Shown: one piece after another, positions 51,182 to 60,020 of the stretch
Layout of the letters: each line of letters begins with the position of its first letter
Position numbering within the stretch: position 1 is the stretch's first letter
Source of the DNA: an uncultured Phocaeicola sp.
GTDB lineage: Bacteria > Bacteroidota > Bacteroidia > Bacteroidales > Bacteroidaceae
DNA length: 64,000 nucleotides
NCBI GenBank assembly: GCA_948579315.1
Contig: CAPAOL010000013.1
Location: 5,682-69,681, forward strand
Direction: 5' to 3'
Translations under genes and position numbers: made by a program
The notes under the pieces: model-generated
The model's database searches: none
Told to the model about the DNA's origin: nothing
Seen by the model: the letters and a program-made list of their open reading frames with translations, nothing else

Positions 51182-52774
51182 TTACTTACTTCTTTTTTTG
51201 CGTGCTAATGTCTGGATACACTCTCTGCGTGGGATAATGACAGATACACCACGATATTCTATTTCTTCGCGAATGATTTGCTTCATCTCCTCATAGTTCT
51301 TCTTCAATGGGGTAACTACACGGATATGTGCCGGATCTACTCCGATACCTGCACAGATCGCTTCGATGCGTCCGGTTCCGGCGGAATCCTGTCCACCTGT
51401 CATGGCGGTAGTTTCATTGTCGGAGATGACGATGGTTACATTGGCGTTCTCGTTCACGCAATCTAACAGTCCGGTCATTCCGGAATGGGTGAATGTTGAG
51501 TCGCCGATGACAGCTACGGCCGGGAAAAGACCTCCGTCAGCGGCACCTTTTGCCATCGTAATGGAAGCACCCATGTCCACACATGAGTTAATTGCATTGA
51601 AAGGAGCATTTGCGCCTAATGTGTAACAGCCGATGTCGCTGAATACTTTATGAGATGGATATTCTTCTTTCAGAACTTCGGTCAGCGTGATATACATATC
51701 GCGGTGTCCGCAGCCTTCGCAAAGTGCAGGCGGGCGCATTTCTACAACAGAAGGAATGCCGAATTCCGATTTATTCTCTTTACCTACGGCACGGGCTACA
51801 GAGTCCGGATTTAACTCTCCGTCCTGTGACAGAGTACCGTCGAGGCGTCCTTTTACTTTAACGCCGATACCCAGATAGCCTTTCAATTGTTTTTCTACAA
51901 AGGGTTGTCCGTCTTCCAGAACTAAGATTTCATCACAAGACTCGATCAATTGATGCAATTGCTTTTTAGGCAATGGATATTGACCAATCTTAAGTACCGG
52001 ATATTCGCAACCTTCCGGATAGTTTTCCATCAGATAATTGTAACCGATACCACAAGCTACGATTCCCAGCTTTTTGTTAGGACCGTCTGTGTATTTATTA
52101 TAAGGTGATTCTTCTGAAGCTTTGATAAATTCGTCTTGGCGGGCAAGCAATACTTTGTAGCGTTTGCGGGCGTTTCCCGGCAACAAGATGAACTGACGCG
52201 GATCTTCGCTGAAAGAGATGTTGTTCTGCGGCTTCTGCTCTTTGCGTTCTACTCCTGAACGGGAGTGTGCCAGGCGGGTTACCATACGCATCAGGATCGG
52301 TTCGCCTACTTTTTCAGAGAATTCGAAGCCGCTGTATACCATATCATACGCTTCTTGCTGATTGCTTGGTTCGTACATCGGTATCAGTGAGAAGTCTCCG
52401 TAGAAACGGCTATCTTGTTCGTTCTGCGAGGAGTGCATACTGGGATCGTCTGCGGCTATCACAATCAATCCGCCTTTCACGCCTGTGACGGCAGAGTTGA
52501 CGAAACAGTCGGCAGCTACGTTCATACCTACGTGCTTCATACAAACTAATGCCCGTTTACCTACGAAAGACATACCCAACGCAGCTTCCATCGCTGTTTT
52601 TTCATTGGCACACCAACGGTTGTGTATATTCTGTTCGGTCGTTATAGGAGCCATTTGAATATATTCTGTAATTTCAGTAGAAGGAGTACCCGGATAGGCA
52701 TAAACACCCGAAAGTCCGGCATCCAGTGCAGCTTGTGCAATGGCTTCATCGCCAAGTAAGAGTTGCTTGCTCAT
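51182..52774 (-). CDS. iorA: Indolepyruvate ferredoxin oxidoreductase, alpha subunit
   Basis: The 530-residue TPP enzyme decarboxylates aryl-pyruvates from aromatic amino acids. It has the pyrimidine domain (AYPGTPSTEITEYIQ), the CEGCGHRD motif and the TPP site AVIGDSTFTHSGMTGLLDCV followed by DNETTAMTGGQ. It ends at LARKKRSK, without the C-terminal two-cluster ferredoxin domain present in archaeal IorA of about 600 residues. Electrons must therefore pass to a separate carrier. A -7 word TATCTTTGC (minus strand, 52822-52830) precedes it. Confidence 0.94.
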   Translation of the reverse strand: MSKQLLLGDEAIAQAALDAGLSGVYAYPGTPSTEITEYIQMAPITTEQNIHNRWCANEKTAMEAALGMSFVGKRALVCMKHVGMNVAADCFVNSAVTGVKGGLIVIAADDPSMHSSQNEQDSRFYGDFSLIPMYEPSNQQEAYDMVYSGFEFSEKVGEPILMRMVTRLAHSRSGVERKEQKPQNNISFSEDPRQFILLPGNARKRYKVLLARQDEFIKASEESPYNKYTDGPNKKLGIVACGIGYNYLMENYPEGCEYPVLKIGQYPLPKKQLHQLIESCDEILVLEDGQPFVEKQLKGYLGIGVKVKGRLDGTLSQDGELNPDSVARAVGKENKSEFGIPSVVEMRPPALCEGCGHRDMYITLTEVLKEEYPSHKVFSDIGCYTLGANAPFNAINSCVDMGASITMAKGAADGGLFPAVAVIGDSTFTHSGMTGLLDCVNENANVTIVISDNETTAMTGGQDSAGTGRIEAICAGIGVDPAHIRVVTPLKKNYEEMKQIIREEIEYRGVSVIIPRRECIQTLARKKRSK

Positions 52775-52821
52775 ATCTATTTCTTTTATTTAGTGTTGAT
52801 CACAGTTTGTTAATCTATCGG

Positions 52822-52830
52822 GCAAAGATA
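52822..52830 (-). promoter_or_regulatory. Bacteroides -7 element of the iorAB operon
   Basis: The minus strand reads TATCTTTGC, an exact consensus, 48 bases before iorA. Confidence 0.65.
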
Positions 52831-52857
52831 GGATTTTCCGTTCGTTTTATCACAAAT

Positions 52858-53895
52858 TTACTTGAAAATCTTTCTTTCATTCAGTGCTTTCCAGTATTTT
52901 CTTGCATTTGCCATGTGGTCGGCGTAGTTGGAGGCAAAGTTGTGAGTACCGGAAAAATCTTCTTTGGCGCACATGTAGATGTAGTTATGTTTGGTATAGT
53001 TCAACACGCTGTCTATTCCCTTTTTAGAGGGGATACGGATAGGGCCCGGAGGCAGTCCGGTATTTATATAGGTATTGTAGGGAGAATTGACTTTTAAATG
53101 TTCGTTGGTAATTCGGCGCAGACCAAAGTCTTGCAGGGAAAATTTGATGGTGGGATCTGCTTGTAAGGGCATATCTTGATGTAACCGATTGATATATAAT
53201 CCGGCTACCATTGGCTTTTCTTCGTTGTTGTTGGTTTCTTCTTCGACGATGGAAGCAAGTGTGCTGACTTCTTCCGGTGTCATGCCGATGGCGGTAGCTT
53301 GTGCCAGGCGATCTTTATTCCAGAATCGTTCGTGTTCGTCCTTCATTCGTTTGAAGAATTCGTCTACGCTCATGTCCCAATATACCTGATAGGTTTCCGG
53401 TATGAAAAGGCTGGGGAGTGTTATACTGGTATATCCCATTTGAGCTAGGAAAGTAGAGTCGAACAGTTGGCTTGCGATTTCGGCAGAGTCTATCATGAGT
53501 TGCTTGCCGATGCTTCGCGCCAATCGGTCTAATGTCCGGACGCTTCCGATAGTAAGGTTCATAGGTTCCTGATAACCTCTGGAAAAACGGCTATATACAT
53601 GATAGACGTTATCATTGGGGCGAATGGCATATCGACCAGTATGGATGTTCTGATTGAAATCCTTGTATTTTGCCATCCACTGGAATCCGGCGAACTTATT
53701 GACATGCCCTAATTCTTTTATTTTATGGTAAATAGAATCGGCAGTATCATCCCGGTCTACATAAATATATACGGTTTTGGATGGGTGAAATTGGGGGGCA
53801 AACAGATAATAATAAAAGGTGCCTCCGGCAACTGCACAAAGGAGGAATGCTCCGATTAGAATGGATAGTAGAATATTTCTCTTTTTTTTCTTCAT
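52858..53895 (-). CDS. mltG: Endolytic murein transglycosylase
   Basis: From the ATG at 53893-53895 the protein has 345 residues. A basic N-terminus KKKKRN and one membrane anchor are followed by the YceG/MltG domain, with catalytic glutamate in LASIVEEETNNNEEKPMVAGLYINRL, MPLQADPTIKFSL and SPYNTYINTGLPPGPIRIPS. It cuts nascent glycan strands in the periplasm. An upstream in-frame ATG (53973) is unlikely because the -7 word TATCTTTG (53923-53930, minus strand) lies between. Confidence 0.93.
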   Translation of the reverse strand: MKKKKRNILLSILIGAFLLCAVAGGTFYYYLFAPQFHPSKTVYIYVDRDDTADSIYHKIKELGHVNKFAGFQWMAKYKDFNQNIHTGRYAIRPNDNVYHVYSRFSRGYQEPMNLTIGSVRTLDRLARSIGKQLMIDSAEIASQLFDSTFLAQMGYTSITLPSLFIPETYQVYWDMSVDEFFKRMKDEHERFWNKDRLAQATAIGMTPEEVSTLASIVEEETNNNEEKPMVAGLYINRLHQDMPLQADPTIKFSLQDFGLRRITNEHLKVNSPYNTYINTGLPPGPIRIPSKKGIDSVLNYTKHNYIYMCAKEDFSGTHNFASNYADHMANARKYWKALNERKIFK

Positions 53896-53922
53896 CTTTT
53901 GAGGTGTATTTAAAAAGTTCGT

Positions 53923-53930
53923 CAAAGATA
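53923..53930 (-). promoter_or_regulatory. Bacteroides -7 element for mltG
   Basis: The minus strand reads TATCTTTG, 28 bases before the chosen mltG ATG. Confidence 0.6.
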
Positions 53931-54125
53931 AAAAGAATTTGGATAGGAGTGCTCTCTTTTTAGGATGAATCATAAGAAGACTATGTCAAAAGTATGTTTT
54001 CTTTCGATGCGGTTATGAATCCATTCTTTCATGTTACGTTTGCCTTACTTGATTTATTCAAGTTGCTTATTGTGTTGTTTGGCATTCATTGCAATTATCT
54101 TTTTGTTTCCAGTGTAGTTCCATTG

Positions 54126-54212
54126 TTCCCATATATTGTGGGACTATTTTCCCGCAATATATGGGAATATTTTCTCATAAAATAAGGGAATACTTTCCCA
54201 CAATATGTGGGA
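54126..54212. repeat. Tandem palindrome array, TTCCC...GGGAA units, period 23
   Basis: Four units carry CCC (or CTC) at 54128, 54151, 54174 and 54197 and GGG at 54140, 54163, 54186 and 54209, so the period is exactly 23. Interiors such as ATATATTGT, GCAATATAT and ACAATATGT vary, and adjacent units are partly inverse to each other. Linkers of three to four bases read CTAT, TAT and TACT. It has the same plan as the arrays at 1404-1489 and 28636-28717. Confidence 0.85.
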
Positions 54213-54444
54213 CTAAAACAATCTCTTGACGTTATAATGTGAAACCTTGGGAGTCATACAACAACTCCTTTTTATTGAAGTGAGAGTCTGTTTGTAACCG
54301 GAATGCCATTGGCACAGGGAAATGAATTCATTTCAGCGAAACGAGTTTTGCTATTTAATAAACGTCAGTCCGATATGACTTCGTTTGCATGGTTTCCTGA
54401 AGGAGGAGAATCGGAATAGAATGCAAGCTTATATCGAATTGACG

Positions 54445-55323
54445 TTAATTAGGCCACAGGGAGTAATTAATATCTGCTTCTATTTTGTTTTCTATCTCAT
54501 CGGGCAGAGGTGCAAAGAAATCCATGTTAGTCAGGCTCTCGATGCTATCTATTGTTACCGCATAGGATGATAGAGGTTCTACTGCCTGCTCATTATTAAA
54601 TAAGAAACCGATAGCTCGCATCGGCTTGACAAAAGGAGAAAGGACTACTTTAAAAAACTTTTGAGGGACTACGACTTTATTCTTTCCGATTGTTTTGGGA
54701 TATTTTTCAATAATAGGTCCACATATAATAATGATGGCACTGTCTGCTATAGCCCAATCCCGGATCTTTTCTTCCAGATTTTTCCATCCTCTTCTGTTTA
54801 GTTGTGGATGTTGCGGACACATATTGCTAAAATAAAATGATTCTTTCATGGCTTCAGGACTCCATTTCATATCTGCGGCGGGAGCCATGTGACCTTTGTC
54901 ATATCCTGAACGGGTATAGTCGGCATTCGTTGCAATCGGCCCTGTCACTAGTGGATCGGCAATAAAACGATTACCTCTTTTTTCTTTTCCTTTGGTTTCT
55001 TCCCTGGTTAATTCGTAAGAAACCCAGTTGGGAATTTTTAAATCTTTGTTATATGACACTGTATATCCGCTATGGTGGATGATTTGTTCTTGCCGGGGAA
55101 CTAGTGATATGGGTGTCTCCAAATCTTTGCCAAGTGGGATTTGAAAGGAAGCATCGGTTTGCGGTTCGTTATTTTTCTGGATATTAATTTGCTGGCAATA
55201 CAAATAAACACCAAAAAGAATAGGAATGAGCACGATAATGGCGATGATACATCCTAATCTGTTATTAGAATGTGATTTCTTTTTGAATAGTTTTCTGTTT
55301 GTACCTTTTTTATTTCGGTTCAT
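54445..55323 (-). CDS. DNA/RNA non-specific endonuclease, membrane-anchored
   Basis: The 292-residue protein has one N-terminal membrane segment (about 28-45) after a very basic head. The beta-beta-alpha-metal nuclease domain follows: the catalytic histidine is in SGYDKGHMAPAADMKW (a DRGH variant, DKGH) and the metal asparagine in SFYFSNMCPQHPQLN. It probably degrades nucleic acid in the periplasm or at the surface. It lies 27 bases after queH. Confidence 0.92.
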   Translation of the reverse strand: MNRNKKGTNRKLFKKKSHSNNRLGCIIAIIVLIPILFGVYLYCQQINIQKNNEPQTDASFQIPLGKDLETPISLVPRQEQIIHHSGYTVSYNKDLKIPNWVSYELTREETKGKEKRGNRFIADPLVTGPIATNADYTRSGYDKGHMAPAADMKWSPEAMKESFYFSNMCPQHPQLNRRGWKNLEEKIRDWAIADSAIIIICGPIIEKYPKTIGKNKVVVPQKFFKVVLSPFVKPMRAIGFLFNNEQAVEPLSSYAVTIDSIESLTNMDFFAPLPDEIENKIEADINYSLWPN

Positions 55324-55350
55324 TGATTGGCTGGTGATGACAGGTTTGTT

Positions 55351-55932
55351 TTATTCTTCTTTTCTCATGCTGAATTCGCAACCGCAATATTGTTGGTTGT
55401 AAAAGTTGTATTCTTTAATGATGGCAATACGTCGTTCGCTCAGTCCCCCTTTCCGCCAATTCTGTTCCCAGTACGTAACATCCGGGTAAGAGGCGGTAGC
55501 ATATTGTCCGGCTTCATTGATCTGCTCCAGGCTTTTCCAACGACTGGAGGCAAGTGTCGTGGTAATTACAGAGAAACCATGTTCGTGTGCGTAACGGGCT
55601 GTCTCCAATAAACGCAGTTTAAAACAACGCAGGCAACGTCCTCCTCTTTCAGGTTCTTGCTCCATTCCTGCTATGTGACATCGCCAGTTTTCATGATCGT
55701 AATCCGCATCTATGATCTCCAATCCCAATGATTGGGCATAGCGCGTACATTCTTCTTTTCTTATCATATACTCTTCCTGCGGATAAATATTAGGATTGCA
55801 ATAATAAATGACGGGGGTGATATGATGCTGCATCATACATTCAATAATGGCTGATGAACAAGGAGCACAACAAGTATGAAGCAAGACTTTATCGGCTCCT
55901 CCCGGAACTTCGAGTTGGAATTTCTTTTTCAT
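55351..55932 (-). CDS. queH: Epoxyqueuosine reductase QueH
   Basis: The 193-residue protein makes queuosine in tRNA. The paired cysteines LLHTCCAPCSSA near the start and RCLRCFKLRL plus YCGCEF later supply the iron-sulfur/metal site of the QueH (DUF208) family. It is upstream of the endonuclease gene and divergent from the DUF3352-like gene. Confidence 0.94.
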   Translation of the reverse strand: MKKKFQLEVPGGADKVLLHTCCAPCSSAIIECMMQHHITPVIYYCNPNIYPQEEYMIRKEECTRYAQSLGLEIIDADYDHENWRCHIAGMEQEPERGGRCLRCFKLRLLETARYAHEHGFSVITTTLASSRWKSLEQINEAGQYATASYPDVTYWEQNWRKGGLSERRIAIIKEYNFYNQQYCGCEFSMRKEE

Positions 55933-56001
55933 GCTGTAAAGTTAGTACATATTTACGATACGAGTCAATGGTTTATGTTTTATTCAGAATAGTTTTTTTG
56001 T

Positions 56002-56009
56002 TATCTTTG
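56002..56009 (+). promoter_or_regulatory. Bacteroides -7 element for the DUF3352-like gene
   Basis: TATCTTTG lies 28 bases before the ATG at 56037. It rules out the ATG at 55854, which would run antisense into queH. Confidence 0.65.
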
Positions 56010-56036
56010 TCCATTCAAGTTTATAACAGACCAATA

Positions 56037-58076
56037 ATGAATGAATTAAATTGCGGGCAAGAAGAGCAATATGCGGGCCCGGAGAAGAAAAAGAGTACCT
56101 CGAAAATTGTAAAGAGAACTTTAGTTGTGGCTGCATTGGCTTTGGCGGTATATGTTGTATATTCCGTAGTTTATTTATTTGTTTCGCCCGATCGTAATAT
56201 TCAGCAAATCTATCTGGTTCCCGAAGATGCTGCGTTTATCATTCAATCATCTGCCCCGATTGAAGATTGGGAAAAGTTTAGTGGAAGTGAAACATGGCAA
56301 TGTCTGAAGAAAGCGAAATCTTTCGAGGAAGTAACGGAGAGTGTAGAGAAGCTCGATTCGGTAGTCAAAAGCAATAAAGTGTTGTTGTCGCTTGTTGGTG
56401 AACGGGATATGCTTATTTCGCTTCACAAGACTCGTGTCACAAAGTGGGATTTTCTGCTGATTCTGGATATGCAGAAAACATCGAAAATGGATTTATTGAA
56501 AGACCAGGTGGAAACCGTATTGGTCATGAGTGGTTTTACTGTCACCAACCGGATGCATAACGGCATTAATATCCTTGAAATGCATGATCCCGAAACAAAG
56601 GATATTTTCTATATTGCTTTTGTGGATAATCATTTGGTGGGGTCTTATACGTCCAGGCTTGTCGAGTCGGCTATTGATTCGCGTAATAAACCCAAAATCG
56701 GACTCGACCAGTCTTTTATTGAAACGGAGAAGTTGGTTTCCGGCAAGGGGCTTGTCAGAGTCTTTATTAATTATGCGCGCGTACCTCAATTCATGTCTAT
56801 TTATCTGGGGGCAAGAAACGAATACATTGATCTGTTTAGCAATTCTATGAATTTTGCCGGACTTTACCTAAATACGGATAAGGAGCGGATGGAAGTGAAA
56901 GGGTATACGTTGAGAAAAGATTCTGCCGATCCTTATGTCACTGCTTTATTGAATTCGGGAAAACATAAAATGAAAGCGCATGAGATTCTGTCCGGGCGGA
57001 CAGCTCTTTATACCAATATAGGCTTCAATAACCCGATAACTTTTGTAAAAGAGCTGGAGAATGCAATGTCGGTTCATAATAAACAATTGTATGATTCTTA
57101 TCAAAGTTCCCGGAAAAAGATTGAAGGGCTATTCGGGATATCTTTGGAAGAAAACTTTTTGAGTTGGATGTCGGGAGAATTTGCTATTACGCAATCCGAA
57201 CCGGGGTTGTTAGGGCATGACCCTGAACTCATTCTGGCTATCAGAGCTAAAAGTATAAAAGATGCCCGTAAGAACATGGAATTAATAGAAAAGAAAATTA
57301 AGCGGCGCAGCCCGGTTAAGATAAAGACGGTCAATTATAAAGATTTTGAGATTAATTACATCGAAATGAAAGGCTTTTTCCGCCTGTTCTTTGGAAAACT
57401 ATTTGATAAATTTGAAAAGCCATATTATACTTATGTCGATGATTATGTAGTTTTTAGTAATAAGGCTGCGTCTTTGCTCTCTTTTGTGGAAGATTACGAG
57501 CAGAAGAATTTATTGAAAAATAATCCGGGATTTAAAAATGCGCTTTCCTATTTAAAGTCGAGTTCTACCATTTTCTTATATACGGATGTGCGCAAATTTT
57601 ATTCCCAGCTGAAACCTATGATGAATCCTGCCACATGGAATGAAATACAATCCAATAAAGATATTCTGTATTCGTTTCCTTACTGGACTATGCAGGTTAT
57701 AGGAGATGGACGGTCAGCTTCTTTGCAATATGTGATGGATTACAGTCCATATCAACCGGAAGAGGATGTTGCCATTGCTACCGATGAAGATGATGAGGAA
57801 ATGAACGAAGATGCTGAAACTGAAAAAGAACAGATGAGCGAATTGAAGCGTTTCTATGTCGAAAAGTTTGAAGGAAACGTTTTGAGGGAGTTTTATCCGG
57901 AAGGAGCGTTGAAGAGTGAAGCGGAAGTAAAGGAAGGAAAACGTCACGGTCGTTACCGTGAATATTATGAAGATGGGACATTGAAGCTTCGTGGAAAGTA
58001 TGCAAATAATAAACCGAAGGGGACATGGAAGTACTATACCGAGGACGGAAAATTTGAGCGCAAAGAAAAGTTCTAG
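56037..58076 (+). CDS. DUF3352-like membrane-anchored protein with MORN-type repeats
   Basis: From the ATG at 56037 there are 679 residues: a cytoplasmic head, one membrane helix (LVVAALALAVYVVYSVVYLFV), a large extracytoplasmic region resembling DUF3352 proteins of Bacteroidota, an acidic patch (DEDDEEMNEDAETE) and a C-terminal block of MORN_2-like repeats. Those repeats read LREFYPEGALKSEAEV, GRYREYYEDGTLKLRGKY and GTWKYYTEDGKFE. Function is unknown. It stands alone. Confidence 0.75.
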   Translation: MNELNCGQEEQYAGPEKKKSTSKIVKRTLVVAALALAVYVVYSVVYLFVSPDRNIQQIYLVPEDAAFIIQSSAPIEDWEKFSGSETWQCLKKAKSFEEVTESVEKLDSVVKSNKVLLSLVGERDMLISLHKTRVTKWDFLLILDMQKTSKMDLLKDQVETVLVMSGFTVTNRMHNGINILEMHDPETKDIFYIAFVDNHLVGSYTSRLVESAIDSRNKPKIGLDQSFIETEKLVSGKGLVRVFINYARVPQFMSIYLGARNEYIDLFSNSMNFAGLYLNTDKERMEVKGYTLRKDSADPYVTALLNSGKHKMKAHEILSGRTALYTNIGFNNPITFVKELENAMSVHNKQLYDSYQSSRKKIEGLFGISLEENFLSWMSGEFAITQSEPGLLGHDPELILAIRAKSIKDARKNMELIEKKIKRRSPVKIKTVNYKDFEINYIEMKGFFRLFFGKLFDKFEKPYYTYVDDYVVFSNKAASLLSFVEDYEQKNLLKNNPGFKNALSYLKSSSTIFLYTDVRKFYSQLKPMMNPATWNEIQSNKDILYSFPYWTMQVIGDGRSASLQYVMDYSPYQPEEDVAIATDEDDEEMNEDAETEKEQMSELKRFYVEKFEGNVLREFYPEGALKSEAEVKEGKRHGRYREYYEDGTLKLRGKYANNKPKGTWKYYTEDGKFERKEKF

Positions 58077-58153
58077 ATTGCGTCAACAAAAGTTGATTTT
58101 AAAATTATGCTCAAAAAATAATCGGATTCTTTTTGTTTTCTCAAATAAAGCTG

Positions 58154-58162
58154 TAATTTTGC
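58154..58162 (+). promoter_or_regulatory. Bacteroides -7 element for tRNA-Thr
   Basis: TAATTTTGC matches TAnnTTTGC, with TTTG about 20 bases upstream at 58132-58135. Confidence 0.65.
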
Positions 58163-58184
58163 ACGCCGTAAACGAGAGACAAAC

Positions 58185-58257
<73 letters not shown>

Positions 58258-58264
58258 CTCAAAT

Positions 58265-58306
58265 TAGAACGCTGATTATTAGTTAATAATCAGCGTTCTA
58301 ATTTTT
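58265..58306 (+). terminator. tRNA terminator, 17-pair perfect palindrome
   Basis: TAGAACGCTGATTATTA and its exact complement are separated by two bases (GT) and followed by ATTTTT. It starts eight bases after the tRNA. Confidence 0.85.
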
Positions 58307-58380
58307 ACAGGATTCCCTATTCTTATTTTAAAAAGGAAATCCTGCGTATGTAATAGATGTGAAATATAAAAATGTAATCT

Positions 58381-58476
58381 ATGTTGAGTCGTATTATTGT
58401 TTTAGTGGTCTCCGGGGTAGCCGTAGTCTATATCGTTCGCTTTATAGATAACTTTTTCTCCCAGCGTAGAAGATAA
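58381..58476 (+). CDS. Possible 31-residue membrane protein
   Basis: A short frame encodes MLSRIIVLVVSGVAVVYIVRFIDN and a basic tail QRRR, a single membrane helix with positive end. It stops one base before the convergent ROK gene's stop codon. Bacteroides genomes hold many such mini-proteins, but no Shine-Dalgarno or promoter is evident here. Confidence 0.35.
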   Translation: MLSRIIVLVVSGVAVVYIVRFIDNFFSQRRR

Positions 58477-58477
58477 A

Positions 58478-59686
58478 CTAGCTTTCAAACATTCTGCTGC
58501 GTGCGAGCATACAAGCGCCAACGATGCCGGCTTTGTCTTTCAGCTTAGATGTGATGATGGCTGAATCTTTATTAACCAGATTTAGAGAGTACTTGCGTAC
58601 GGCTGTTTTTATAGGTTGGGTGATATAATCACCGGTTAGTGACAAAGTTCCACCTATAATGACCAGTTCCGGGTTGAAGATATTGATTAGTCCGGCAATT
58701 TGTTTTCCAAGCTTCTGTCCGATTTCTTCTACAATTTCAATGCAAAGCAGGTCTTCCTTATTCACAGCGGCAATGATCTCATCAAGAGTGATCGGGTTTT
58801 CTTCTGTGGTGATTCGTGTAGATAGAATGGAACTTTCCCCACTTTGAATACGCTTTAATAAGATACGGTGAAGTGCCGATCCGGAAGCTTCCGTCTCCAA
58901 GCAACCTTTTTTCCCGCAATGGCAGATTATCTCATTATCATAAGCATTCATGTGTCCAAATTCACCGGAGAATCCGGATTTCCCGGTATAAATCTTACCA
59001 TCAATAATAATTCCGATACCTACTCCCCAGCTTACATTCACAAAAATGATATCTTTTTCTCCTTTCACGCATCCTTGCATATATTCGCCATAAGTCATGG
59101 CACGCGTATCATTATCAATGGTTACTTTATATCCCAATTTTTCGGATAATACATCCGCCAACGGTCTTTCCTCAAAATTGAATTGACTGAAGCTATACCC
59201 TGATTCAGGATTTACACGTCCTGACACATTTACATTAATATTTAAGATCTTCTCTTTATTAATAGTGAGCTTCTTTATAAAATGGAGAATATGCTTGCAT
59301 AACTCATTCATCCCTTCGATTGAGTTCTCAAACTTATAAGGTATATTCATTTTCAATTCTACTATATCGCCTTTGAAATTTATCAGTCCGATGTTAACAG
59401 CGAATCTTTTGATGTCTACACCCAAAAAGTAACCGGATTCCGGATTGAGTCCATAGAGGTTGGGGTGGCGTCCACCACTAGTCTCCAATTTGCCATAATC
59501 ATTAATATATCCGTCTTCACACATTTCACCAATAAATTTAGTGACAGTCGGTACACTTAAATCCAGCTCTTTTGAAAGATCGGGAATTGTAGAACTTCCA
59601 TTATATATATAATGTGTGATAATCCTCTTTTTGACGAGAGCGCTTTTAGAGCCCTTTTCTATTTCTTTCAAGAATTGTTGGTTCAT
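58478..59686 (-). CDS. ROK family transcriptional repressor
   Basis: The 402 residues form an N-terminal winged helix (about 15-75; TIPDLSKELDLSVPTVTKFIGEM) and a ROK sugar-binding domain. The zinc motif EFGHMNAYDNEIICHCGKKGCLETEASG and the sugar/phosphate loop FVNVSWGVGIGII are present. NagC/XylR-type proteins of this family repress sugar operons and release on binding a sugar. It is divergent from the operon starting at 60021. The space between has five copies of one palindrome, so it probably controls that operon and itself. Confidence 0.92.
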   Translation of the reverse strand: MNQQFLKEIEKGSKSALVKKRIITHYIYNGSSTIPDLSKELDLSVPTVTKFIGEMCEDGYINDYGKLETSGGRHPNLYGLNPESGYFLGVDIKRFAVNIGLINFKGDIVELKMNIPYKFENSIEGMNELCKHILHFIKKLTINKEKILNINVNVSGRVNPESGYSFSQFNFEERPLADVLSEKLGYKVTIDNDTRAMTYGEYMQGCVKGEKDIIFVNVSWGVGIGIIIDGKIYTGKSGFSGEFGHMNAYDNEIICHCGKKGCLETEASGSALHRILLKRIQSGESSILSTRITTEENPITLDEIIAAVNKEDLLCIEIVEEIGQKLGKQIAGLINIFNPELVIIGGTLSLTGDYITQPIKTAVRKYSLNLVNKDSAIITSKLKDKAGIVGACMLARSRMFES

Positions 59687-59710
59687 AACTATGCATATTT
59701 GTTAATCCAC

Positions 59711-59718
59711 ACAAAGAT
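59711..59718 (-). promoter_or_regulatory. Bacteroides -7 element for the ROK gene
   Basis: The minus strand reads TATCTTTG, about 25 bases before the ATG, with an operator-like palindrome at 59729-59740 just upstream. Confidence 0.6.
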
Positions 59719-59728
59719 AATTAATTTT

Positions 59729-59994
59729 TTTATTAATAAATGGTTTTGGGACTTTGAAAATTAGAATATCTTGAATGTTATATTCCCTATATACTATATA
59801 ATGGATTTATATATAGGATAATGTAGCTATGGATGATTGTAGATATAATAAATGAAATAAGATGAATAGTGAGGTAATTCCTCCTTTTATTAATTAATAA
59901 TGCAGGAAATAATGATTTTATTAATAAAATATTTTATTATCTATTGTTTATTTAATAAATGTAGCTATATTTGTGCCATGATATTATTAATAAA
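59729..59994. promoter_or_regulatory. Five TTTATTAATAAA-type operator candidates
   Basis: Copies lie at 59729-59740, 59886-59900 (with an extra AAT), 59917-59928, 59947-59959 (one extra T) and 59983-59994 (first base changed). The last two bracket the rightward -7 word TATATTTG (59966-59973) and the first sits upstream of the ROK gene's own -7. Steric repression by ROK is inferred. Confidence 0.6.
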
Positions 59995-60020
59995 AATCTA
60001 TGCCCTTAAATGATTTTAGT

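Larger units (their letters stand above)
53896..54444. other. About 550 bases without a recognised gene
   Basis: The stretch holds the mltG promoter, the palindrome array at 54126-54212, a small palindrome GAAATGAATTCATTTC near 54319-54334, and two copies of TTGACGTTA (54226-54234 and 54439-54447). No convincing coding sequence is seen. A 25-codon minus-strand frame starting MAFRLQTDSHF is too short to call. Confidence 0.5.

Noticed and set aside
54236..54313. 25-codon frame starting MAFRLQTDSHF on the minus strand
   Set aside because: It is too short, with no promoter or ribosome site and no recognised family.
55854..56036. Upstream extension of the DUF3352-like gene
   Set aside because: It would run antisense over the start of queH and precede the -7 element at 56002-56009.
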